From Mangifera indica (taxonomy: Eukaryota; Streptophyta; Magnoliopsida; Sapindales; Anacardiaceae): a stretch of 64,000 nt of DNA. Positions 24,560-37,208 of this stretch are shown here, in pieces. The stretch covers positions 6,764,449 through 6,828,448 of the forward strand of contig NC_058149.1 of assembly GCF_011075055.1 (NCBI RefSeq), read 5' to 3'. The notes under the pieces are model-generated. The model saw nothing but the letters and a program-made list of their open reading frames with translations. It did not search any database and was not told where the DNA came from. Within the stretch, counting starts at the first letter, position 1, and each line of letters opens with the position of its first letter. The translations under genes and the position numbers were made by a program.

Positions 24560-25680
24560 TAATTAAAATAGATGATTATGCATCAGTTTGTTACTAAGGA
24601 GAATGGATTTAAGGTGATAACAACACAATGAAATATATTGGAGGATCCAAACAATTGATTAAAATTTCTTATGGAACAACCTTTGAGGGATTTATTCAAC
24701 TTTTGAAGGAGTCTTGCAGTCTTAATCCAATGAAAAACTAACTTCAACTATCAATGAAGCCAAGAAAAATTAGTTTGACTACCCCGTACAGATCCAAAAT
24801 GATGAAGATGTCCAAGGTCTTATTGATATGTCTTAATACTTACAAGAATGTATTCTTGTTTTTGTTACATGTACCCCAATTGAAGGATAGAAGGAAAAAG
24901 ATGAAGATAAAGAAGAAATTAGTGGAGTTAAAAAAGAATACGATTTGAAAATTTTGATTGCTTTCAGTAATAACCCATTGTACATTACAAACTCATGGGC
25001 TCATGGAGAGAAAGATAGGGTTCCCGACTAGGATGACTTTGATAGAAATGATATGTTTGATATTCCTTCTGAAGAGGTAGAGCTCGAGTATATGCCACAT
25101 GTTACTAAGGGTATGAATAGTTTACAATTTGAAGATCTTATTTCAGGTGGTGGAAATTATTTTGGGCCATATTTTAACAATGGCGAGTTCATTTGGAAAT
25201 TATTCCAAGTACAAAATTTGGAAATTATACGGGGTCTGCCTATCACGATGCTCGTCGAGTTCATTCGTGGTACCATGCAGTGATGGTTTTGCGAGAGGAG
25301 AAACCATGCAAGTACGTACCCAATTGTTAATAACTATGTATTTGATCATGTACTTCTTCCCTTATGTTTGTTATTAACAAATGTGTTGTTAATATTTTTT
25401 GAAATTACAGATGAATGCCCTAACTTTGTCACCCCTTGACGAAGGAGAAGATCAACTATTGTTTGTCAAAGTTTGCACACTTGGAGGTTCAACCAATTAT
25501 ACCTACTCGATATTAGGTTGTTGGTTTTGGTGGATATATAGGCATTGTGGACTTCAGTGAAATGTTTTGTATATGTAGAAAGTTTTAGCTTTCACGTATT
25601 CTGTGCAAGCATGTCATTGTTGTTGCAACACCATATGAAGACAATATAGTAAGGCTATCTTGACGACATCAACATCGTTA
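24560..25680 (+). pseudogene. MULE C transposase remnant
   Basis: The N-terminal region at 24590-24720 (NTMKYIGG, then a KISYGTTFEGF-like block) matches the start of the MULE D transposase at 50200. An acidic linker follows near 25030-25180. The catalytic core appears to be deleted. The 3' end keeps a SWIM-like finger at about 25560-25640 (FCICRKF, then ILCKHVIVVA) and a short C-terminal tail. Stops and deletions leave no functional product. Confidence 0.65.
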
Positions 25681-25851
25681 TCCCTCCATGGCCTGGCCAA
25701 AAAAACATGCTCTATGTCATGATACTACACCTTCGAACAACGATGAACATGGAATATACGATGAAAGAGCAGTGAGTCAGCTAAATGATAGCCCTGTCAT
25801 CAAAGAAAACTCAAACGGGCTGAATCTCACATCAACCCTATTAACCCTAAA

Positions 25852-26124
25852 CTATAACTCGTCTCTGACGGAGGGCTGATATAGTTGTCGTAAGAGAAAT
25901 GCATGAACCAACACTCCGAAAAATTTGGTTTTGGGTGAACGAAGGAGATCCCTGAAACATATCCTCTCAAACAATCGAAGCTGATCTAAGGTTAGTGTAG
26001 AAGCAATCCTAGACACTATGGTGTATTGTGCACGACATATAATCTCTGCCCGAAAGTGTATAGACTCATCGGGGATTCGCAACTTGCCTTTGACACACTT
26101 CCTTTTACAAGAAGTATCCTGCAA
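25852..26124 (-). pseudogene. DUF1985-like remnant of a Ulp1-type MULE gene
   Basis: The minus-strand frame reads KGKLRIPDESIHFRAEI, then LRLFERICFRDLLRSPKT and FFGVLVHAFLLRQL. The spacing of FERICFRDLL and VHAFLLR is typical of DUF1985, the domain found N-terminal to Ulp1 peptidases in plant MULEs. No protease half follows in this element. The same piece is recognisable in MULE D at 51430-51290. I infer that the ancestral element of the C/D family also carried a Ulp1-type gene on the strand opposite its transposase. Confidence 0.6.
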
Positions 26125-26229
26125 AAAATTTTAAAAATTCATAAAACATTCATAAAAAACAGATATGTAAACAAATGTAGAAATGACAAATAAAAAAAAT
26201 ATAGAAAGATAGAAAATCAAAAAAATGGA

Positions 26230-27190
26230 ATTGAAATTCAAATTTTATACGTTGAAATACCCTAAAATGTCAACAATCAAAAAATCATTCAGAAATCTGA
26301 AAATACAAGTTGATCTATCCTAAAATGGTGAAAATAAAAAAACGAAACTGAAATTTGAATTTTATACGTTGAAATACCCTAAAAAGGCAATAGTCAAAAA
26401 ATTATTCAAAAATTTGAAAATACGAGTCGATCTATCTTAAAAAGGCAAAAATTGAAAAACAGAACTGAAATACTAACTCTATACGTTGAAATACTCTAAA
26501 ATGTCAATAATTGAAAAATCGTTGAAAAATGTGAAAATACGAGTCGATATATCCTAAAACGGCGAAAATCGAAAAAACCAAACTGAAATTCAAATTTTAT
26601 ACATTGAAATACCGTAGAATGTCAACAATCAAAAAATTGTTCAGAAATCTGAAAATACGAGTTGATATATCTTAAAACGGTGAAAATAAAAAAACGAAAC
26701 TGAAATTCGAATTCTATACGTTGAAGTACCTTAAAATGCAAATAATCAAAAAATCATTCAAAAATCTAAAAATATGAGTCGATCTATCTTGAAATGACAA
26801 AAATTGAAAAAACGAAACTGAAATTCGAAATCTATACATTGAAATACTCTAGAATGTCAACAATCGAAAAATCGTTCGAAAATCTAAAAATACGAGTTGA
26901 TCTATCCTTAAAAGGCAAAAATCAAAAAAATGAAACTGAAATTTAAACTCTATATGTTGAAATATCCTGGAATGCCAAAAATCGAAAAATTGTTAGAAAA
27001 TTTGAAAAATACAAGTCGATTTATCTTAAAACAGTGAAAATCGAAAAAATGGAATTGAAATTCGAATTCTATAAGTTGAAATATGTTAGAATGTCAACAA
27101 TCGAAAAATCGTTCAAAAATATGAAAAATATGAATCGATATATCCTAACAAAATTCGAAAAAATGAAACTGAAATTTGAAAATACGAAAT
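26230..27190. repeat. 118-bp tandem array in the right arm of MULE C
   Basis: The marker TATACGTTGAAATAC and its variants start near 26246, 26363, 26480, 26598, 26714, 26833, 26951 and 27070, giving eight units of about 118 bp. Each unit is itself two diverged halves of about 59 bp (one centred on TACGTTGAAATACCC, the other on ACGAGTCGATCTATCC). The MULE D counterpart (51600-52170) repeats with about a 60-bp period, so the 118-bp unit is a dimer of that monomer. Confidence 0.85.
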
Positions 27191-28203
27191 CGATATATCC
27201 TATAAACGAAAAAACCAAATTATCGAGAAGAAATTTAGTCATTACATCATAAAATGTGCCAAACAAGCACAAAAATGGAAAAATCGAATGTCAAATTCGA
27301 AAATTATATATCGAAAAACCTTAAAATAGAGAAAATAAATATAAAATTCGCAAACTACATGTCGAGAAACTCTAGATATGAAAAATATTAAGTTACCCTC
27401 TCAAAACATTTCTACTACAAACAGGTCCAATATTTATCCTTTGCCCCCTCAGTAATTTTCTAATTTCTTAGAGCCCCTACAGTTTTAAAAAAAGTAAATC
27501 CCCCCCCCCCCAACCCACAGTTTTTAGGGCGTTAGCCCACTGTCCATGTAAAATATCATAAAGACCCCTAGTGGACTAACTGCTCTCCCCCAACTCCCTA
27601 ATATTTTGAAAAAGCTACTTCGCCTCCCAACCCACAGTCAATCTCTTCTAACCGTGAGATCCACTGTTCCCACAAACAGGAGCGTCGACTATTCTAACCC
27701 ATTTTCCGACACAAAAATCATTGTTTCTGTCTCCAATTTCAACACAAATCAAATGTACATATCCTATAACACAAAACTCCTCAAAAAATGCAACCAAAAC
27801 AACTAAGAACTAAAACATTTTATGGATTGTTCAAAATTAAAACCTTAGAATTTCAAACTTCAAAATCTCCTTCAAATTTTAATAATTTTATCAATAAATT
27901 GATTCAAACAATAGTAGAAAAGATGTATTAACCTTCTTTGTCATTTTCGGTCATCAGAAAACACAAAAATCGATAGAAATCGCTTCGCCCGTGGGATGAC
28001 CGTGGGAGACACTAAAATCTTTGAATTTACACAATGAAAACCGTGGGAAAATAAAGGAGAAAATATGTAAAATCCTTGGTTTATATATAGGGGTAGTTTG
28101 GTCATTTCATAAAAGGGATATTTTTATTTAAACTTGATTGTTTTAGATAATTTCCTTAGACCCCCTTAATTTAGGTCATTCAATATAATTTCCCTTTTTT
28201 ACG

Positions 28204-29972
28204 TAAACCTTAGAAAGGCAATTCAAAAACTACTTTTACCTTTCTTTCCTTTTCTTCTCTCTCTCCCTCCACCTCTGACTTACAGTTGCCCGATTCCCCT
28301 TCTTCTTCTCTTTTTTCGTCCTCTCCCTCCTCTCTTTCTTACAGTTCATCGTCACATTGAATCCCAAGCCGTTGTACCACTCGATCAAACTCCTCAAATG
28401 GTGTCAAGTTCCAACTACAAGATTTTCGATGTAGATTTTTGGTCATGCTTCAAATCAATGCAGTTGGAAACAATGGCATTACCACACATCTTTTTTTATC
28501 AATCTTACTTTTAAAGAACACAAAAAGAAAAAAATAATGCTCTCTTAGTGTGTCCATGTAAGGTTAATTTACGTGAACTAAATATAATTTTTTCTAATAT
28601 GTATGATCTACACATAATTTATAAAGTATTAAATTGAAAACTTTTATATTTATAGAAATACCTGAAGAGCTATTTTTTGGATATGTAAAACCCTTAAAAT
28701 TATTTGTATTAGAGTGATTAGTTTTGCTCCTTTCAAACCTCCTTGAACGACGATTTTTAATAGATAAAACTATTATGTGAAAAAGTTGAATATATTTTAA
28801 TGTCCACACTTATGTTATGTGTCTCATAATTTTTTAATGTATTATTTTTATTTGTATATATCACTTAAACTCTTATATAAATTGTTATTCAAGTATTCAA
28901 TTAATTGATGTTATTAAATCAAAATTATAATTAATATTAATTCATATAAAAAAGAAATTCTACCAGTTGAAGTAAAGTGAGAGAACGATTACAGTTCTAG
29001 TTTTCCCATAAATAGACAAATGCACATTGGCCCTTTCGTTTCATATTTTATATAATTTTTTGGGAGAAGATCATTTCAGTTGTTAGCTTTGAGTTATGTT
29101 TTAGTAGAAATGAGGTGGTTTAAGATACCTTCCATTAACTTAAATGATGGGAGGGGAGGCAGTGGTTTCATCAAAGTTGTTATGGGAAACAATAAATCGG
29201 CCATATATTTGCCCCATATAATTACTGTAGTCATCGATCAAAGTAACAAAATGAGAAGACAAATCTCATCCCACAGTTTCTGAACAGTAGAACAATATTA
29301 ATTTCAATGGTCTTTGTCAGCTTGAATATTGGAAAAATCCTACAACTGATTCGGCAGGGTTTCAATTTCCAATAACATGACCTGTCTAATTATTAGAATT
29401 TAATTCCATTTTCTAGCAAAATTATACTCTGTACAATTATCCAGACGGGCTTTGCAAAGAATTAGGGCAACTGCCCTTTTAAATAACTTAAATAGTAAAC
29501 GAGAGAAGTTAGGTATATGAGTTTAAGTCCAGTCACGACATATCAATATTAAAGTGATTTCATTTCACCTATTTGAATGATTTATTCGATCCCAAATAAA
29601 TAATTTGGCTTAAATAAAATTTTTATATTAAAAAAAAAAAGCTAAAGGCAACTAGATTTGGATCCGTAGAATAAAAACAAACTAAAATTCATCCAAGCGT
29701 AGCATGAAACACAGAAACGATAGAATTGAATCAAAATACCAAACATTGTTTGTGTTTCCGTCCAAATTTTATCATTGAAATCGGAATATGATAAAGATAT
29801 TAAATTAATAAGAAGCTTACAAAACAATATAAAATTGATTTTATTTGCACTAAAATCCAGTTTTGTTCTGTATTATTTTGTAAGAGTCACGTGGGCAGAC
29901 GAAAGAGTAGTTTGTATTAAAATTAGAAAGCTTGAAACGACTCTGCAATGCACATGAAACTCCCACAAGTAC
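28204..29972. other. Intergenic, no gene recognised
   Basis: A pyrimidine-rich stretch (28230-28350, CTCTCTCCCTCC-type) follows MULE C. Short open frames here have no recognisable motif or codon bias. No repeat family could be named. Confidence 0.45.
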
Positions 29973-30083
29973 CTGCTGTCTATCAGACAACTCTTCAATG
30001 GACAAAATTAATTGAAGAATATCTGTAACCTCAAAAGCCGACAATGTACATTCAATGACATCGAGAGCCCGCCCATGTGGGGA
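29973..30083 (-). other. Exon-like fragment of unknown gene
   Basis: On the minus strand a 111-nt stretch is open in one frame and flanked by a good acceptor (TCCCCAG before 30083) and donor (CAG then GTACTTG after 29973). It encodes 37 residues including GRALDVIECTL, DILQLILSIEELSDRQQ. The length is a multiple of three, and the peptide looks like folded helical protein, not AT-rich noise. No flanking exon could be found and the protein family is not recognised. It may be a relic exon, a transduplicated gene piece, or chance. Confidence 0.35.
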
Positions 30084-30639
30084 CTGGGGATTACTTTTAA
30101 TTGTTTCAACATGAGTTCATTTTCCAAGATTGCCTACATTAATATTCGCTTGTTAAAATAAAAACAAAATACAAATTTGAAATTATATAATTTTCTTATT
30201 ATGAATAGTCAACTGATTCCATTATCAATTTCAAACTGCACCGCCTTTACCACACATTTTCCTCCAGTATGAATGAGATCATAATAGCAGATCTGTTCAT
30301 AAGATCTTGCTCAGGTTTTGATGATATTGGACCCGCAATGTCATATATATTCACATACTGAATTGTGGGAAACTGTTTCTAAAGTTGACGGGGTTTTTAT
30401 TTCGTGAATGGTCTTGTTTGAATTTTTGTTATTTTGACTGATTGTATCGGATATGAGTACACATTTCCTTGTAATTGTTGGGAATCAAGTTTGGGTTTCC
30501 ATTTTTTATACTATCCAAAATAAATTAAATGAAAATGAAAAAATAATAATAATAATAACCAATCGGAATTGTGTAGCCAAGGGCTGATTTGCTTGCTTTA
30601 AGATTTTGTTTGGATAAAAACCCATGGTGGTGTGGGAAT

Positions 30640-31481
30640 GTTGAAGATTAACACTGATTGAGTGAATATTTCCTTTATGTTAAAAATTGAAATTGATTAT
30701 TTGAATATTCTCATAATTTATTATCGTTTATTATTCTCCGATTTCTTTCTATCTTTCTATTCCGACGAGACAGATTAGGAAGTCATCGATTATAAATCAA
30801 ATCTATGATTGTGTTTTGTATCTATCTATTATAGGTAAATTCATTCATAATCAATCTCCATAAAACATTTAAAAATAATAATTATTTATTCAAAATCAAA
30901 GTTGGTATCAGAGTTTAGTAATACCTTCGCGCCGTCAAAATAACATCTACCAAAAATAACTATTTGAGTTTTGATGATATTGAAACTGATTGTCACAACT
31001 ACAAATAATGGAGGTATGGTTTTAAATATCTCTACACTAGTTTCTAATTGATTTTTGTACTACAAATCATATAATATTTGATTATAGACATATCTCACAT
31101 CTTAAACCATTTTCTTATAAAATTGTGTCCATTGCCAATGGTAACACAACCCCAGTTATTGGGAAAAGATCCATAACCCTCACTAATAGTCTAAATTTAG
31201 AGTCCATTTTAATTATGTCATCTTTAGATTATAATCTTGTGTCAATTTCTCAACTAATGAACACCTTATCTTGTGTTGTTAATTTTTGGCTTGATTTTTG
31301 TGTGATTAAGGACGTCCAAACAAGACAAACAATTGGTTATGGTGTTAAACGAGAGAAGTTGTATTACTTAGATTTGAAGTCAAACGATTTAAACAAACTT
31401 CAACAAACTTTAACTATGGCTCATACTAAGGGGGAGAAAACGAGTCTAAGATATGGTTGTGGCATCATGCTGCATCTTGCT
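30640..31481 (+). mobile_element. Truncated copia element: LTR end, primer-binding site and GAG-pre-integrase
   Basis: TGGTATCAGAG at 30903-30913 is the usual primer-binding site complementary to initiator methionine tRNA. The DNA before it (about 30640-30901) is therefore the end of a 5' LTR. The open frame at 31125-31484 carries the GAG-pre-integrase zone: SIANGNTTPVIGKRSITL, ILIMSSLDYNLVSISQL, then IGYGVKREKLYYLDL. Most of gag is missing between the two. The frame stops being copia-like at about 31481, where the gypsy-type LTR begins, so the element was interrupted there. Confidence 0.78.
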
Positions 31482-33250
31482 TGAAAGTGCACTAATTGTC
31501 AAGTCATTCTTAAGATATCAATTCCATAGGGATTGGGAGCTAACTACTAATTCCTTTCACAACCTAAGTTAGCTAGGCAACCTAATTGATGCTAAGAAAA
31601 TATTAAACTAAAACAACTAATTAACTACTTGCTAATCTATTTTATTAATGCTATCTCTCTACCGATGACTGAACTTCAATAATAACAGATAAAAGTGGTT
31701 AAAATTTCACTGACAATCACATATAAACTTGTAGTTAACTGTATGCTCTTTATATGCTCATGACGCAATAATGATCGGTTATCTTATTTTACCTTAATAT
31801 CTCTTTCAAGGTTGATTAGACATGTAAGCATTAAATAGATGCCTACTCTTGTGGCACTCGGTTAATACAAAACCTTTAAGCTTTTGTTGGCACTCGATTA
31901 ATATAAAACCTTTAAGCTTTTTGGCAACCAATTACTCCACAAAAATTTAATCTATTTCTGGAGTTAAGTATCCAGTTTTAATGAATGCATGAACTAATCC
32001 CATATCTATCTCTCGATAATCTACGTGAACCTACACATATGCATGAAGTCGGGCCCTTGACTCAATGCAAGATATGAATTGCCCATCCATTAAATCAAAA
32101 TATCAACAAAAAAATATATTAAAAATAAAAATACTATAAGTTTATGGGTATTTAAGGATCCCTCTTAATCTCTAGATAATAAGTTTAGCCATTCGTAGTC
32201 GTTGCAAAATCACAACAAAAATATTACCAAAAACTCATAATTAATTCAAGAATTAAGTTCAAAAATTCCCAATATCAAGCAATTTAATTTATTTGAATCT
32301 TCTTTCCTATCCTAAGTTCTGATTACATTCGTTGTGTTTCTATGTTTTAAATGAATTGTGGTGGTTTGAAAAAATTCAGAAAACAAGAGTGAGCTGCTCG
32401 CTAAAATTGTTGTAAAAAAAAAAAGCTTTCCCTTAATATCACAAAGTACTCCTTTTATATCTAGGGTTGGTAGCTTGTGTAAATTTAGGAGTTTCGAATT
32501 TTTAGGGATCTCAAAATCTGTGTCAAATCTACTTTCATCCTAGTATCTGTATTCAATTCCTATGTAGGCCTTGTATTCCTTATGTGTTACAAACTTTAGT
32601 TTCCTAATACACTCTACCTTTCCTATGTTTCTTTAATTTCTCTTCCGTGTTTTCTTATTCCACCGTGCCTGCATGGGCATGCCTTTTCTATGCACAATTG
32701 TTACTCTTTCTATATCTCAAAGTTTTTTGAAATTCTAAAGTTGTGTATAATGAGTATGAACGAAAACTTGAACAGTTGGAATTTAGCCTTCAAATGGGCA
32801 CCACCAGCTTCATTAAGGGTGCGCATGAGCATTGCCTTAGAATTATTTGAATGAGAGACTTTTTTAGGAACGAGGAAATCTCCTCGTCACTCATTTTGCT
32901 AAAGACCCCTGGGCATGTGTACATCGGGTGAACGGGCATTACTCAAACTTTTGACTTTTTGTTGCATTGACTATACTAGAATTTGAATGAGCATTATAGA
33001 TAGGGACATCTTCCTTATGACTGGTTTGAAAGTGGTCATGAACGAGTACCTATATTTGAAGAACAAGTTTGCATTATCTATCTGAAGTATGCCAAAATCA
33101 CAGAAGCGTGAATGAGGACACGTACAATCATGTTTGCCTTTGTGTACAGATCACTTTTGCTTTAGGGACGAGTGTGAATCAAGTTTGCATGGTCATTCAT
33201 CATATCTGTATGTGCATTTTTTAGTTTTTGTCAATTTTGTAATATTTTAA
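31482..33250 (-). repeat. Ty3/gypsy-type LTR-like block, reverse orientation
   Basis: This non-coding block begins TGAAAGTGCACTAATTGTC directly after the copia GAG-pre-integrase fragment. Its reverse complement ends with the CCCTATGGAATTGA and GTGCACTT words usual at the ends of plant gypsy LTRs, and has a GGCTAAACTTATTATCTAG block comparable to GGCTGAATAATTTATCTTGG in the block at 43900-45210. The left edge agrees with insertion into the copia fragment. The right edge and target duplication could not be fixed, so the end coordinate is approximate. Confidence 0.5.
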
Positions 33251-33299
33251 GACTTTCTTTGGAAATTTTTAGTTATTCTAACATGGTTTTTATTATCAT

Positions 33300-35100
33300 T
33301 AAAACACTTAAGGGTCCAACACCAATTTTAAGAGATCTTGAGGTGATTTACTCTTAACGTATTACAACCTTATGTGTGTAATCCATAGGTCCCTTAATAT
33401 GTTAGTAGTAAATAAAATTTGTGATTAATCTAAAATTAATAATCTCTCTTATTCATCTACCATGAGTGGCCTCTTGTAAGGCATCTTAACAACTGAACAT
33501 ATTGAGAATTAGCATTAACATATGTAATGTTTAAATGGTACACTTATTGTGCATTCTAATCCTTTCATCAACCAATAACTCATCAAAGTTGAGGTATAAA
33601 AATAGTGTCTACCTAAGGTTATCTATGATATACTAATGTTTGGTTAGTTCAAACACTAATTAAGTTAACACTGGATTGGGACTAACCCTTTCCTTTGTTT
33701 ATCCACTATAATTTTACTACACTTCTTGACATGGCCTTAAAAGAGGTTATGTTCTAATAATAATCTCAAGTTTATAGGCCACATACACCATTGTCCATTA
33801 GAGGATCTATGTGGAATCCTCTTGGTGTGTCAATGTAGTGAGCTTGCTGTCTACATGCAACAATGTGTTGCATCAGGTTAACACCAACAACCTCGACACA
33901 TGAGATATGTTATTACATTTTTATAGAATTGTTCAATATTATTATACCCTTAACGTATTATCTGTGCCTCAAGTTAGTATAATACTAAGGCTACATATAA
34001 TTTTAGATTGACCACCATATATGCTAATAGGATGTTCACGATCAAGCTACACTTTGATTTCCTTGTCATAGTTCTACAAACCTAAGGATGTTTATCCAAA
34101 TAAATGTGTAAATATATGTACTTATAGATAAAAAGTGCCACTCGAATTTTTGAATATGACATATTATGAATTTATATCATCAAAAAAATTGGTTCTAGAG
34201 TCTAGACCACCAAGTCCAATATTACCATCTATTAGAGAATTTGTTACACAAGCACTGAGATTACCATCAGTGTGAAATTCTTTGTTTGGTCGATTTAGCT
34301 ATTAAACATGTAGTCAACATGCATCCATGTATTGGACTAGGTTGGTACTAACAATATCGACCCATAATATTTATCACAGCTTTTGATAAGATCGTTTAAT
34401 ATTACAATAGTCTTATAATATTATACGTCCCCTATGTCAAGATAATATTGAAGTTATAGACGCTTTTAGATCAATCACCAAATGTGTTCATAGGTTGCTC
34501 ATAATTGATCTCTTTGTCATGATTCTATCAAACTAAGGATATTTATCTAGACATACCTGTAAATATATGTACTTATAAATAAAGATTGTCACTCGAATAT
34601 TTGAATATGAGTCACTATTATGGATTTATATCATTGATAAAATTGACTCTAGCACATCAACTCTAATAGCACCATCCATTAGAAGATTTGTTTCATAGAT
34701 ATTAGAATTATTATCTATGTGAAATTTTTTAGTGGGTCAGTCTAACGAAAATGCAACCAATATGCACCCATTTATTACATTGAGTTGTCACAAACAACTT
34801 TGACCTATAAGATTTGTCTTTACTTTCTAGTGAAGTCATTCAAAATAATAATAGTTTTATTACATTATATGTGCTCTTGAGTAGGACGATGTTGAGGCTA
34901 TAGACGTTTTTAGTTTAGTCACTATATGTGCTCATAGAGTCCTCGTGATCAATTTATATGTCAATCTTCTTGTTATTTTCTATAAATTCAAGGGCATTTA
35001 TCAAACATATATAGATTTATCAAATATCAATTATTATTATTATTATTATTATTATTATTGTTATTAAAATTTGATACATCACTCGAATAAAATTATAAAT
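33300..35100. repeat. Array of three diverged copia LTR-derived units
   Basis: Three successive copies (about 33440-34180, 34200-34640, 34690-35030) share landmarks with the LTR at 1-1470. These are AACATGCA(C/T)CCATGTATT, a TTTTGATAAGATCGTT-like block, a TAATATTGAAGTTATAGACG-like block, a TTCTATCAAACTAAGGATAT-like block and a terminal GGTTCTAGAG/CTCTAGCACATCAACTC block. No copia coding sequence remains. The array ends in an ATT microsatellite at 35029-35061. Confidence 0.6.
35029..35061. repeat. (ATT)n microsatellite
   Basis: About ten ATT units with one interruption (TTG) near the end. Confidence 0.9.
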
Positions 35101-35756
35101 ATTGATTGAATAATTAATTTCAAAACAACTACTCTAACAAAAAATCTCATATGTATGTAATTAGAACAATTAAACACCTTTCCATTTAATGATAATGCAA
35201 AAAAAAAAAACAACTTAGGCTCTTTCAAGGCATGTTATCACACATATCAAACAAAACAAATTATATGTGTGTGTGGACGAAATAGGAAAAGTGATTGTAG
35301 GATTTGTCATCACATATTTGACAAAGGTTGTTTAACAAATGTTGAAGTTGGTGAAGGCCAAGAATGAACTTCAAAGCTTTAACCAGAGGTGAATTACACC
35401 ATTTCGGATGACTACTGGAAACAATATTTATGATGATTTTCTTTTTTCAGCAAGCTAATTAATAAAATTTAGGTATGCAAATTTTGTTAATTTATTGGAT
35501 TGAAAAATTTCGTAATATGTATAGTTAACAAAAATCTAAATAAGAGTTTGTAAACTTATGCAAATTAATTACTGGATTTCACACACAGAAAAATTAGATC
35601 TTCCAAGGTTCAATCATTTCTGGATTTCACACATTGAAACCTCACTAACACTCAAGATCAACAAATATGATTTTATTGATTTAATATTTAGGGTTTCCTT
35701 AATGAAAAATAAATAAAAAGTTTGTAAACTTATGCAAATTACTTATGTATCACAAG
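35101..35756. other. Intergenic and PIRL 3' flank
   Basis: There are no coding features. The part nearest 35756 should contain the PIRL 3' UTR. A direct repeat of TGGATTTCACACA lies at about 35573 and 35623. Confidence 0.5.
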
Positions 35757-37208
35757 TCAACTTGTAAAATAGGTGCGAGAGGAGAAGAGACGGCGAGGTG
35801 AGAACATTCCCATATACCCTGGTGAAGCAAGGCCATCAATGGAGCGATATTCAGGCATAATGAAACCCTCATTCTCCTCACTGTTAGAGATATTATTACT
35901 TCTAATTTGAGCGTTGAAGGTTCTATATTTCACCAACTTTCCAACCCATGATTTTTTCTTAGTTTGAGTTTTGTGTTCTGCATTCATCTTCTCACTCAAG
36001 TACTCTTTGACTGCATGTATGCTTTGCCAAATTACCACCTCCATTGGAGGCGAAACAAGAGGGTTTCCTTCTACACGAAGCTTCTGCAGCTTCTTGAGGC
36101 ATCCAATGGAATCAGGCAAAATTGTAATCTTGTTATAACTCACATCCAATTCCACAAGCGACTGGAGAAAACCAACTGAATAAGGTAGGTTGTCAAGGTA
36201 TTGGAAATTTTGACTCACGTTTAGAACTTGAAGATTGAATAAATTATCTATGTCTTCAGGAAGAGATGTGAGGCAGTTAAGACGTGCATCTAATATGCGT
36301 AGAGAAGTGAGGTGAGTGGTGGATTGTGGAAGGAAAACCAATTTATTCGAGTTGATGGAGAGCTTTTTTAGGTTCAACAGCGCAAATCCAATGTTTTCTG
36401 GTAGCACCTTTAGCTTATTGAAGTTGACACTCAATTCTTCCAGTGACCTGCACAATACCAGAAAAAGCTTTAACCATGCCAATTTAACATGGGAAAAAAA
36501 TCAGCCATAAGAAATTGAAACCATGTGACAAAAGTAATTAAACCTGCAATTCTCAATAGATTTGGGGAGAGATTCAAGAAGATTGCCAGAAACATTTAGA
36601 ACCTTCAGCTTGGAGAGACAGCCAATGGAGGTGGGTAGAGATTTTAGCTGATTAGAGTGCACGTCAAACACCAACACATTTACCAGCCTTGTGATTAAGG
36701 ACTCTGAAATATTCTGTCAAGTTTAAAACAATATTACGTGGCTAAATTATCTATGTGACATGTTTTAACTTTGAGCACTTCATCAGGCATATTAATAAGA
36801 AGAGAAAAAAAAAAGGAAATTACAATGCAATACCTTTTATACATTAATAAAACTATATATATTCATTTAATATATGTTATCATATGATTAAATAATTTTA
36901 AATAAATGATAAAATAAAACAATCATATAATAACACATATAAGTATATATTTGAAACGGGTATGCATAATTTTTTTTTAAATTTTCGGTACACATGGTGT
37001 TGCTCTAAATATATACCTGAAGATTGTTATTGGAGAGGTCTAGTTTGCAGATAGAAGCCAAATTGAGACAAGGGTTAGGGAGAGAATCCAAAGACTTGCC
37101 ACTCAAATCAATAACCTCAAGCCTTTCCTCTTCGATGGACCTTCTACTCTCTGCTGCTGTTTTCCTGGCATCCAATCTCATTTGGAGATGTTGCTGTTCG
37201 TACATCAT
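35757..37208 (-). CDS. PIRL: Plant intracellular Ras-group-related LRR protein (PIRL6/7/8 type), complete
   Basis: This is a cytosolic leucine-rich-repeat protein of the plant-specific PIRL family, related in repeat type to animal and fungal Ras-interacting LRR proteins. Some Arabidopsis members act in pollen and gametophyte development. Exons on the minus strand are 37208-37017, 36713-36544 and 36447-35757, with GT-AG introns and clean phases. The total is 1053 nt, 350 aa; the family is about 350-380 aa. Start MMYEQQH at 37208 matches the short N-terminus of the PIRL6 group. The in-frame codon further upstream at 37232 is TTG and not a start. The N-terminus has [20 protein letters not shown], then about nine LRRs of about 23 residues (for example [20 protein letters not shown]). 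The C-terminal tail ends with [18 protein letters not shown] and the stop at 35757. No signal peptide or membrane segment is seen. Which PIRL number it is orthologous to needs a tree. Confidence 0.94.

Larger units (their letters stand above)
22218..28194 (+). mobile_element. Mutator-like element C, 6.0 kb
   Basis: The left end reads GGGAAATTATAATAAATGCC and the right end in reverse reads GGGAAATTATATTGAATGAC. The flanking 9-bp repeats TATTTTACG (22209-22217) and TTTTTTACG (28195-28203) agree at 8 of 9 positions. The element holds a 148-bp tandem array on the left, a decayed transposase on the plus strand, a DUF1985-like remnant on the minus strand and a 118-bp tandem array on the right. Its layout and left-end sequence match MULE D (49229-52976), so the two are sister copies. 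A younger palindromic element (23459-24225) is inserted into the left array. Confidence 0.85.

Noticed and set aside
26230..27190. Regularly spaced repeats considered as a CRISPR array
   Set aside because: This is eukaryotic DNA. The whole 118-bp unit is conserved with no unique spacers, so it is an ordinary tandem array in a transposon arm.
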